From Liolophura sinensis (lineage: Eukaryota; Mollusca; Polyplacophora; Chitonida; Chitonidae), in contig NC_088303.1 of NCBI RefSeq assembly GCF_032854445.1, forward strand, positions 33,303,501 to 33,363,500: 60,000 nt of DNA. Direction: 5' to 3'. The position numbers were made by a program, and so were the translations under genes. The stretch's first letter is position 1, and each line of letters begins with the position of its first letter. The notes beneath the pieces are model-generated. The model saw only the letters and a program-made list of their open reading frames with translations, was not told where the DNA came from and ran no database searches. Below, one piece after another: positions 1-10,800 of the stretch.

Positions 1-626
1 GCAGGTACATTTATAGTTTGTCAAGACTGATGGTGATAAAGAGATATGCAAGTACATCTATCTGTGGAAATCAGTCCAGGAATGCAGTTGGTGTGTCATT
101 CATTTTTTCTGCTGTGCACGGAGGTGTTCCTCTGGATATCCTTTGTTGTATCTGGAACTAATGACTTTAAATCCAACAGAAAACAAGCATATGAACTTAT
201 CTGTGAGGGTGTTATGTGGACATAAAAGCATGCATTATATAGTGTACACATGTACATGTTTTTACTAAAGCATGTGGAATTGTGAATTTCCTGAAGAAGC
301 ATCTGTAATTATGACACTGCTTACACAAGCTGGCCTAGCCAGTCCGTTATCTGTTTTTACCCCAGCCCTGGGGAGATATTAACAGATACATCTCTCCTCA
401 TGTAAGTATTACCTAGCTATATGGCCATGTGCTTATTAAAGCTGTAAGGGGCTTCCATGGGGAGTTTGGATCAGCAGCAATACACTGTATACCTCTTTTG
501 AACAGCAATCAAATAAATAAAGAAATATATAAATGCTTTATACATCCCAGCGCAGTAATCTTTTAATCCGTTAATAATAGTGTAATACATATACATTGTG
601 TGTATATTGTAAATCATTGATCTTTG
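1..626. other. Non-coding, no recognised element
   Basis: AT-rich sequence with scattered TACATGTA-type palindromes and short open frames that look random. Nothing is supported before the SINE that follows. Confidence 0.5.
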
Positions 627-640
627 AATGGATTATTGTA

Positions 641-892
641 GGAGCCCCCGTGGCTCAGTTGGTTAGTGTCCTAGCATAGCGTGACCCAGAAGCCTCTCAC
701 CAATGCGGTCGCTGTGAGTTCAAGTCCAGCTCATATTGGCTTCCTCTCCGGCCGTAAATGGGAAGGTCTGTCAGCAACCTGCGGATGGCCGTGGGTTTTC
801 ACCCGGGCCCTGCCCAGTTTCCTCTCACCATAATGCTGGCCGCCGAGTACAGCGTAAAACACCAATCAAATAAATAAATAAATAAATAAATA
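641..892 (+). mobile_element. tRNA-derived SINE, full length
   Basis: The head carries a Pol III box A (TGGCTCAGTTGG, 651-662) and box B (GAGTTCAAGTCC, 716-727). The body contains the conserved segments seen in the other copies (TTCCTCTCCGGCCGTA, CACCATAATGCTGGC), and the tail is accaatcaaataaataaat. A perfect 14-bp target site duplication, aatggattattgta, flanks it at 627-640 and 893-906. This is the best + strand copy in the window. Confidence 0.92.
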
Positions 893-906
893 AATGGATT
901 ATTGTA

Positions 907-2140
907 TAGCAGATATTGCACTGTGAGGGCTGATTACAATATTGTTCAAATAAAATAATTACCCACAAGATTTGATCGAAGCAGTATTTATGGTATTGAA
1001 CTTTCATAGTGCAATGTTTTATTTATTAGTACATGTAGTTATAATATATTTTGACAGTATAATGTATTTTTATCTGAAGAAGTTAATAAGTAGAAGTTAA
1101 TCAATGTTTTTAGCTGTGGACCAACATAGGTTTGTATATAGTGTGACATTGTTTTACTGTTCTGTGACAGAAATAATGTACATGTAATAATGTTCACTGA
1201 ACATGTTTTATGACGTCATCTTACTATGCTCATATTGGAACATCTTTGTAATGAATATTGTAAATGTACTAACAACAGGGATATCTACAATGTAAATGTG
1301 AAATGCCACTTTCACTGGTGAAGAAAATCCTGATATTTTGCCTATATATAAATGATAAAGTGAAATACATTTTACAAATGCCATTAAACAGTTTCTCAAA
1401 AATTTTCTCGAAAAGCATGTCGCCTTATGATTCTGTCTAATCAAGACACCATTTTTCATGCAAAGAGTTATGAGAAATATGACTTAAAAGTTTTGTGAAA
1501 GTGACCCTATGTAGGATCATATACAGTCTATATTGTATAGTAGTGTGGAGGTTATCTTTAAACTGCAGGCAGTGTGTCCATCCTAGCCTCCTCCTTGAGG
1601 CCATTTTATGGAGTGGTGTATGTACTCCATGTAGTTAGGATTATACAAAGCTTACTTGATTTGTGTATGTTTAACAGAAGTTACTGTGTACATTGTAAGT
1701 TAAGAGTGCTACTGACATGACCCTGGAGATTGACAGTGGCATTATTACCCAGTTTATAGTGGGTGTGATGCTTGGCAGACAGTTGCCATTATTCATTAGG
1801 TGACATTTTGAAGGTCAGCTAGGCACTTACACATACATGTAGATATGTAATCCTTAATCAGGATATATGTGTATTAATTAGGTAAACTGTAAATACAGGG
1901 GGGTGTGGCATGAGATGGCTGATGGTGTGAATATGACATGTTTACAATGCACTTTTCACCTCTTAAATATACAGCACATGCGAAACATTTTTAGAGGGCA
2001 GTTTATGTAAATGTTTTCAGTATAAACTAACCATGATGTGAACATATAAATCAAAGTACTTACCAACTGTATAGTCTACACATTTGGATGTTTAGGTTGA
2101 TGTTACAGGGGAATACATGTACACCTACAAACAGATAGAT
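907..2140. other. Non-coding, nothing recognised
   Basis: AT-rich, short random frames only. No splice-bounded open frame or repeat structure was noticed. Confidence 0.45.
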
Positions 2141-2174
2141 GGCGTAAAAACACCAATCAAAGAAATAAATAAAT
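2141..2174 (+). mobile_element. SINE 3' tail fragment
   Basis: Only the tail remains (ggcgtaaaaacaccaatcaa plus AAATAAAT repeats), identical in pattern to the end of the full SINEs. Probably a 5'-truncated insertion. Confidence 0.6.
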
Positions 2175-2309
2175 GTACACATCTGTATGCACATTAGTTA
2201 CATGGGTTGCTTTGAGTGGTTTGGGATACATGTAGACTACTATTAAAGGTGTACCAGTTTACATCATGTTAGTGTCCTGAGACAGGTACATGTACATGTA
2301 TATGTGTAG

Positions 2310-4440
2310 ATCAACTGGTGTTACTGTACAAGCTGTGTGATGTTAGTCAACTGGTGTACCAGATCTGTAAGTACTGGGATATATCAACTAAACTATTAAA
2401 AGTGTACCAGAAATAATCCTTGTATTGAAATACAGTTTAGATTAACTAGCCACATTGTAAACTAGTTTATCAGCTATGACAGTACTGTGATAGACCATCA
2501 ACTAGTGAATCAGCTGTGCCATTACTGAGATAGACAATCAACTGGTGAATGAGCTATATGCCAGTACTGAGATAAACCATCAAGTAGTGAGCTAGCAATG
2601 TCAGGGCTGAGATAGACCATCAGCTAGTGAACCAGCTTTGTCGGTAGTGAGAAAGACCATCAACTAGTGAACCGGCTATGTCGGTAGTGAGAAAGACCAT
2701 CAACTAGTGAACCAGCTATGTCGGTAGTGAGAAAGACCATCAACTAGTGAACCAGCTACATGTATGTCGGTAGTGAGAAAGACCATCAACTAGTGAACCA
2801 GCTGTGTCGGTAGTGAGAAAGACCATCAACTAGTGAACCAGCTATGCTGGTAGTGAGAAAGACCATCAACTAGTGAACCAGCTGTGTCGGTAGTGAGAAA
2901 GACCATCAACTAGTGAACCAGCTGTGTCGGTAGTGAGAAAGACCATTAACTAGTGAACCAGCTGTGTCGGTAGTGAGAAAGACCATTAACTAGTGAACCA
3001 GCTGTGTCGGTAGTGAGAAAGACCATTAACTAGTGAACCAGCTGTGTCGGTAGTGAGAAAGACCAGCAACTAGTGAACCGGCTGTGTCGGTAGTGAGAAA
3101 GACCATCAACTAGTGAACCGGCTGTGTCGGTAGTGAGAAAGACCATCAACTAGTGAACCAGCTGTGTCGGTAGTGAGAAAGACCATCAACTAGTGAACCG
3201 GCTATGTCAGTAGTGAGAAAGACCATCAACTAGTGAACCAGCTGTGTCGGTAGTGAGAAAGACCATCAACTAGTGAACCAGCTATGTCGGTAGTGAGAAA
3301 GACCATCAACTAGTGAACCAGCTATGTCGGTAGTGAGAAAGACCATCAACTAGTGAACCAGCTATGTCGGTAGTGAGAAAGACCATCAACTAGTGAACCA
3401 GCTGTGTCGGTAGTGAGAAAGACCATCAACTAGTGAACCAGCTATGTCGGTAGTGAGAAAGACCATCAGCTAGTGAACTAGCTATGCCATTACCGAGATA
3501 GACAGTGAACTGGTGAATGAGCTATATGCCATTATTGAGATAAACCATCAACTAGTGAGCTAGCAATGTCAGGGCTGAGATAGACCATCAACTAGTGAAC
3601 CAGCTATGCCATTACCGAGATAGACAATCAACTAGTGGACGATCTGTATGCCAGTGCTGAGAAAAACCATCTAGTAGTGAACCAACAATGTCAGAGCTGA
3701 GATAGACCATCAACTAGTGAACCAACGATGTCAGAGCTGAGAGAGACCATCAACTAGTGAACCAGCTGTGTCGGTAGTGAGAAAGACCATCAGCTAGTGA
3801 ACTAGCTATGCCATTACCGAGATAGACAATCAACTAATGGACGATCTGTATGCCAGTACTTAGATAAACCATCAGGTAGTGAGCTAGCAATGTCAGGGTT
3901 GAAATAGACCATCAACTAGTGAACCAGCTATGTCGGTAGTGAGAAAGACCATCAACTAGTGAACCGGCTATGTCGGTAGTGAGAAAGACCATCAGCTAGT
4001 GAACCAGCTGTGTCGGTAGAGAGAAAGACCGTAAGCTAGTGAGCCAGCTATGCCATTACGGAGATAGACAACCAACTAGTGAACCAGCTATATGCCAGTG
4101 CTGAGAAAAACCATCTAGTAGTGAACCAACAATGTCAGAGCTGAGATAGACCATCACCTAGTGTACCATCTATGTGAGTGCTGAGTGAGTGAGTGAGTGA
4201 GTGAAAGTTTTAAGGTCGCTTTCAACAATATTTTATGTGAGTGCTGAGATAGACATCAACCACATGGACATGTATAGTGTAGCACCAGCTATGCCAGCAC
4301 TGCAGACCATCAGCCAGCTCGTGCAGTGCCAATACTGAGATGTATTCCAAGTATAGTGTACCATTATACTATTGTCAGGACTGAAATAGACCCATCTACA
4401 TATGCATGTACTCTTCCAGTTATGTCAGTACTAAGTAACC
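2310..4440. repeat. 40-bp minisatellite with conserved core and decayed flanks
   Basis: Tandem units of exactly 40 bp built on ggtagtgagaaagaccatca + actagtgaaccagctgtgtc. The core (about 2600-3480, some 22 units) is nearly identical from unit to unit. On both sides units are progressively diverged (gatagacaatcaactggtga, gccattaccgagatagac), reaching about 2310 and 4440. This is the usual pattern of unequal exchange refreshing the centre. Each unit holds the palindrome ACTAGT. No open frame runs through it. Confidence 0.95.
4186..4233 (-). mobile_element. 5'-truncated SINE end inserted in the minisatellite
   Basis: A 48-bp insert, (TGAG)n followed by tgaaagttttaaggtcgctt and tcaacaatattt, is flanked by a perfect 15-bp duplication, tatgtgagtgctgag (4171-4185 and 4234-4248). 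It interrupts a decayed minisatellite unit. The insert resembles the GAGTGAGTGAG...CAATATT end of a repeat I associate with mollusc genomes (from memory). Orientation is inferred from taking the simple repeat as the 3' end. Confidence 0.7.
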
Positions 4441-6060
4441 CTTGTTGTGCATATGTGGGAATCCCTAATCCCCCCCAACCTCTCCTCCCCCAAGTCCCCA
4501 CCATGACCCAACCTCCTCACCCCACCCCTCCAGCCTGGAGCCCCAGTCAACTGACTGGATCCACTGTTCTCTACTCCTGAAACCCCCTATTACCAAAATT
4601 CCCCCAGAGATACAGGCAAGCTACCCCCAGGAGAGATTTGTTACATCTAATTTGATTCCTGGAATGCCACGGTCATTCACATGCATGGACTGTGATTTCA
4701 TAACCATAGTTCAAAAGAAGTGTAAATTTCCTAAAAAGATACAACATGTGTTTCCATTACGTAATATTGCGGTGTTGCAAGATTTATGATGCAGGTAAAA
4801 CATTATAGGGTATGTTTTTCTGTAATGACTTCCTAATCATGGGAGACATCCTGATTAATTTGATAATATGTATATGTTAATATACATGTGGATATTTTAA
4901 TAAAAATGTAAAATTTGCATCCATGTTGTATACATGTATGCAGCATTTACTTTAAAAAAACAAAGTACATTGAAAATTAATAAAAAAAAAAAGAACTTAT
5001 GGTATACATCTAGGCCCTATTTAAACCATAATTAAAGACGCACAGCACAGAGAGTAAGACCAGAGCAGTGACAACAGTGTGATAGCTGGCAAATGGTCAG
5101 GCATAACCGATGAAATACGGCCTCTTGTCATTTTACCACAGTCAAGGTTCTTTTCTAACTGTTCATGTAAATGCATAAATACTAGCAATTTACACCCCCA
5201 CTAGCACCAGGGCTTAAGCAGAATTAGGTAAAAAATTTTTTAGTGATTTCTGATCTAGAGTTACTCATTTGCTGGTAACAATGGTGTAGAGATTACTAGA
5301 CATCAAGATCTCTAGCCCTTTATGTGAGAGGTATTCTTCTCACATAAATGTGTGCTTAACAGTAAAAGAAAAAAAAAAAAGGGGGGGGGGGTGCCAGTGG
5401 CATTCATTTAATTGGTAAAATGGACTACTGACCCATTGGGCTTTATACAGGTAGTAGCAGTATTGATCTGTTTGACTATAGTTAGACGAATCGGTCACCT
5501 TTAATACTTGACACTGTGTTCGTACATGTAAGGTGGTCTGCTGTAGTGGGTGGATCTGCTGTAAGAATGTTGACCTTAGTGACTGCGGGATATCATAGGG
5601 GTCAGCTTAATAAAGCCGTCATTGTTTCTTGTGTAACTTTTGTGATGTGCATACATGTGTATGGATGAAACACTGTGTTGATTATCAAATGTTTGATTAT
5701 ACACTTCAGTGCATTTTATAATGTATATTCATGCAAACTGTTAGTATTGGATCACAGTGCCATTTGATGTACCTGTACTATGTTATGGAAAGCTTTTGCG
5801 CGGGTTCCTTTGTGAAATAGGCTGCAACTTTGAATTCAGATAATTAATGATTAATTTATTACTATTTTTGGTTGTTGTGGGTGGGTGGGTGGAAATTTAT
5901 TACCAACATTGCAGCTTGTCCAGCTTTACAACACGACACACGACACGAACTAGGAAATATTTTGCTTCCCGTAACAGATTTAACACTTAAATATCTTATG
6001 AAAGTGTAGAGTATACATGTTAAAAAATTACACAATCTGTTCAACTTAAAACAATACCAT
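4441..6060. other. Non-coding; C-rich block and homopolymer tract
   Basis: Contains a C-rich block at about 4470-4544 (G-runs on the other strand) and an A12G10-like tract at about 5369-5392. The remainder is AT-rich with no supported gene. Confidence 0.5.
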
Positions 6061-6660
6061 TACCATTTTAAAGGCGAAGTGGAGAGTTTCCTCTGAAGCC
6101 AGAAGAAGTGTGTACTGAAACGTTCTGTGGGAAGGTTGTAGAGTAAACTTATAAGGATGGTTAACAGTTATCTTCTTATCCAGGTTTAAATACCTTGGCA
6201 GAAATAGGCTGGAGTAAAGAGAGAGCCAGCTAAGGCCAGAACGGACAGGGACAGGTAAAAGGACTACCTGTGTGGACAGGTGGAATTTGGCAGATTGCCC
6301 ACACTAATCCCCCGTGGGACAACTGTGTTAGGGGACTGTTTAGCCGGTGCTGTGTCCAGAAGAATAATTATTGGGGCTAAGGAAGCCTTCAGGTGGCAGG
6401 TAAAAATTGGTGGCACGCTTCGCTCTGTTTGCAGGCATTGCTGACATTAGAACTCAACGTGATTCCTGCCTCATTTTGGTTCTATTTGCCCAGCTTTACC
6501 CTGTTTGGTCGCGGTTTAGTTTGTGTTTAAAGAGAGAGCATTCATCATGTTTGTTTAAAAATCCTTCGGAGTTTCTCCATTTTCTAGGGCTTTGGTGCAA
6601 TTTGTCTCCAGTAGGATTTATTGTCGTACGACTCTGGGATCAGGACTGATGCTGCTGTTT
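6061..6660. other. GC-richer stretch, possibly an untranslated exon or regulatory region
   Basis: Base composition rises relative to the surroundings, and possible donors are present (GACAG|GTAAAA near 6255, GGCAG|GTAAAA near 6399). The 80-codon frame at 6407-6649 resembles no family. It might hold a 5' untranslated exon or promoter of the gene, but there is no direct evidence. Confidence 0.2.
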
Positions 6661-6899
6661 TTGTGCTATAAGCTACGCAATGATTAATGTCTCACCCTCT
6701 TTGCATGCATGCTCTAGAGCAATGGAAATGTATTTATATGGGAACAAGGCTATAATCTCCAGTGATTTGTGAATGAGTTTGTGTTCTTCTTACTATCTAA
6801 TGACATATTTATCTCACAATAAATGGTATGAAATTGCAAGGAGCTCACCACTTTTTCTAGCACACAGCTGTATAGTGTTGACATTAAAATAGACATAAA

Positions 6900-7050
6900 T
6901 ACTGTAATTCTTCAACTTTTTCTCATGTTTGGAAGGTGTTTATTCAAACATTTTGCGAAGGCATTATTCTGGGTTGATTGCAGAAATTATACTTTTTTTG
7001 AAGCCCTGAAAGTGGCCACCCACCAAAAAGGGGGGGGGGGAATTAGGGTA
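6900..7050 (-). mobile_element. MITE copy 3 (decayed, reverse orientation)
   Basis: Reads TACTGTAATTCTTCAAC..., then aggtgtttattc and gcattattctg. These are reverse complements of segments in the copies at 34267 and 35450. The other terminal repeat is decayed and carries a poly-G expansion (aaaagg...gaattagggta). Length is about 151 bp against 219 bp for the best copy. Confidence 0.7.
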
Positions 7051-7199
7051 TGTTACATTGCATTTTCGTCACATACATACAGTATTACGTTCTATGGTAA
7101 CCTATATCTACATGTACAATTTTATTTACTTAATAAAGCAGCATGCAAGTATCTGCTTTCTTCTCCCTAGCACAGGTCACAGTCTACCTTATACCACAT

Positions 7200-7860
7200 G
7201 CACCGGTACAGCATGTAGAGAACTGTGTGCAAAGTGCAGTTTTACTTACACATTTTATATATTGAGGACACAGGTACAGTATGTAGAGAACTGTGTGAAA
7301 AGCGCAGTTTACTTACACATTTTATATACATGTATTGAGGGCACAGGTACATTATGTAGAGAACTGTGAAAAGCGCAGTTTGCTTACACATTTTATATAC
7401 ATGTATTGAGGGCACAGGTACAGTATGTAGAGAACTGTATGAAAGCGCAGTTTACTTACACATTTTATATACATGTGTTGAGGACACAGGTATAGTGTGT
7501 AGAGAACTGTGTGAAAAGTGCAATATTACTTACACGTTTTATATACATGTATTGAGGACACAGGTACAGTATGTAGAGAACTGTGTGAAAAGCGCAGTTT
7601 ACTTACACATTTTATATATTGAGGACACAGGTACAGTATGTAGAGAACTGTGTGAAAAGTGCAATATTACTTACACGTTTTATATACATGTATTGAGGAC
7701 ACAGGTACAGTATGTAGAGAACTGTGTGAAAAGCGCAGTTTACTTACACATTTTATATATTGAGGACACAGGTACAGTATGTAGAGAACTGTGTGAAAAG
7801 TGCAATATTACTTACACATTTTATATGCTGAGGAGCTGCATGCACAGGACAGTTTGTGAA
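7200..7860. repeat. Tandem repeat with alternating 67- and 74-bp units
   Basis: Units contain acaggtacagtatgtagaga, an actgtgtgaaaag segment and cttacacattttatat. In the 3' part, spacing between equivalent points alternates 67, 74, 67 (7561, 7628, 7702, 7769), so the repeating block is a 141-bp dimer. The two halves differ by cgcagttta versus tgcaatatta and by a short acatgta insert. Because the array lacks stops in one phase it yields an artificial open frame at 7366-7866. Confidence 0.93.
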
Positions 7861-7869
7861 AACTAATAT

Positions 7870-10800
7870 GTCTCAATTTTATTTCACTGAGCGAGAATAA
7901 ATTTCTATGAAAAAAAAGAATTAATTTCTTCATGCTTACAAGTTGACTACGTGCATACATGGTTATGCATGTAGTTTTAAACCATTCCTGTGTGTGACAA
8001 CCTCTTTAGGTACAACTTAGGATAACAGCAGGGTTGATCATTCTTCCGGTCTGTTGAGAGACATGCACACTGTAGTATTTTTGTTGACGGATTTTGTCAC
8101 CTAACAGGTTAGACACCCTGGGGTGACTTAGTGTTGCTGAAATATTTGAATGTTTCTTTCACTTGACTGATCTACGGAGCCAAAAAAATGCTTGAGTACT
8201 TGTATGTCAATTTTGACTGTATCTACCTTCCGCCATTTCTGCTGTAACTTTGACAGCCCAGCAAGTTTTCTTGGGATATAGTAGGCATGGTTCACATATA
8301 CCCTGAATATTCTATCAACTGCTGTAAATCACCTACAATTTCATAGAATTTTTTTCACCAAATAAATATAGACTGTGGTACAGAGTGGTTGTACCTGATA
8401 TGTGATTTACTGTTAATCGCATAAAAATTTTGTGATTGTTCACTGAGTACAGCAAAGTCATTAGTTGGTAAAAAAACTCCTTGAAATTATAGGCGTTACT
8501 GTGATCTGCTAATGCCATGTAATAATTAATGAAAAAAAAACAAAAAAAAAAAACATTTATGGACTCACTGAAAGTTTTATTGCCAGTCTTTGCTTATACA
8601 CATGAGTAGATAAGTATGTTGAAGAACAACAGCTCTCTGAGGTGCATTTTTTGGATAATATAGTATCTTATATTTGGAGATAAAATTTTACTGCCACGAG
8701 TGTTATTCATAGTCCATCTAACCCAGTATTGAAGCATTTAATTTAGTACTTCAATAGGAAAACTTGTAGCTAAAATAATGTACTTCTATGACCAGTATGA
8801 AAAAAATCAGTTAATTTTTAAAGCTAAAATTGCTTTAGTCATGACTTCAGTAGTGTTCACATGTTATTTGGATGTTTTAAAAACTGACAAAGACAAAAAA
8901 GAAAGTATCCTTTTTTCCCACCTATTAAACAAGGGCTCCCTCTTCACATGGGGGTATGAGTTTGGCATGAATGACATTCCACCATGTATACTGTTAACAT
9001 CTCACATATTTTCACATACATGTATATAAAAGAGTAAATCACACAGGTGAACGAACCGGACACTTTAACAGTACTTCGTAAGTTTTAGTATTCTGAGTGG
9101 GCCTGAAGAATGTACAAGTCTACACATACAAAAGACAGTATTCTAACTGTTCTCTTGAGCAGCAACTTGTCTATATGCAGGAAGGTGTTTATATGCTCAC
9201 GTCTGTTAATGTGTACAGTAGTAGACTACAGGTAGCTTGGTGGGAAGATCACCATTCAATATAGCTATAAATCGTATTCAGCTAGAGCCTTTCACCTTCA
9301 TCACCTGTCGTGATGACAGACAAGCTGAGAAGAGACCAGTGATCCATTCACTAGACACAAAAACTATTCAAACATTGTTGTGTGGAGGAATTTAATAGTC
9401 AACTCAAATCTGACAGGGCCTATTGTGGTGATACCTCATATTAAGGCAGTCGTGAAGCTTGGTTGGTGAAAGTAATAAGTTTTTCTGTACCCTTCAGATT
9501 TGTGTCTTTGCAGTTGACAAGGGGGGGGGGGTCAAATAAAAATTTGTTTTATATTTCAGCTTTATAGCTGGTATAGGTCTTTGCGTACTTATATAAATGT
9601 ATATATAGTACACAGTACTATGAATAACACACCCCTTTTCTGAATACACAGGCTATTGTGCTTTGCTTATGGTACACTTTACCTTCATGTTTACCTTATG
9701 TATAGCTATATGTACAATGTATATTCATGTAATACAATACTAAATCATTCACATTATTTATTTGATAAGATCTGATTTACAACAATGTTTTTATTGATAC
9801 AATTGATATAATTGTGGTACATTCATCTTCAAATTAATGGTTTCATTGTTGTCACCAATCCTAAACCATCCCTCCAATCCCTACTAATCATCCCACATCT
9901 CAGTCAAATTCCTGCCCACCCATGGCCAATCCTATTTCAAGTTTCACAAAACCAAATTTTTGGCACACCTGAAATTGAAACCTTGTTACATTCAGAGCTT
10001 GTAAACAGTCCAACATCACATGTACATGTATACATTACTTCTGTCCATTATTCATTATATGTACAAACTTGTCATGATAAAGCTGACTCGCCTGTCAGCT
10101 TAATTTTAGTTTTCTCACTAGTATAAGAGTAACAGTGTAGCCAAATTTTGAAGCATGTAACTGTCCTTGTTTTGCTCACATTTCTTTTCTTAGATGTGAT
10201 CTGTTAAGTGAAAAAAAAATATTTTGCTGGTAGCCAGTGTGATGAATTACAGCTGTACATATAGTAATTGTTTTTAGTGATATACAACAATTTCTCGCCC
10301 AAATACCTTTCTGGTAAATAATTTTCAACATACAACAATTTAGTGTACATGTAGTGTCTGCTTAACAGGTTATAGTTATGTGTTTGTATTTGTCACCTCA
10401 TCATTGCCAGCTTTAAGAGTGAAAACTTGTTTGCAGAATTGCCATATTTATTGATCACAACACTATGCTTACTCCAGTACTGGTCTGTGGGCTGGATTTT
10501 ATTTCTACATGTACATGTAGGAACTTAGTTTAAAATATGAACATGCAACACTACCTATATGTACACATTATGGAACTCATCCGCCCCTAGATACAACCCT
10601 CTGTTCTATATTTATCCATGCTTATGTGGTGTCAGAGGAAAAGCTAGTATATTTATCTCTGACCAACAGTTGCAAGGAGTTGAAGCCCCAAACATTCCTT
10701 ACCCATGACCACCATTTACCTTGTGGGTCTGGCTAGTGTCTGGGTACCTTTGATCTTTCCGTCTGCTGGCCGAAGTAAAGCCCCCAAGAGAGCCTCAGTA

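Noticed and set aside
651-727. Functional tRNA gene
   Set aside because: Box A and box B are present but there is no cloverleaf, and the segment is the head of a SINE with tail and target duplication.
2600-3480. CRISPR-like regular repeats
   Set aside because: Units are directly adjacent without unique spacers, in an animal genome; it is a minisatellite.
7366-7866. 166-codon open frame with repeated YVENCVKSAVYLHILY
   Set aside because: It is the translation of the 67/74-bp tandem repeat. The repeats are nearly identical at DNA level and no splice or start context supports a gene.
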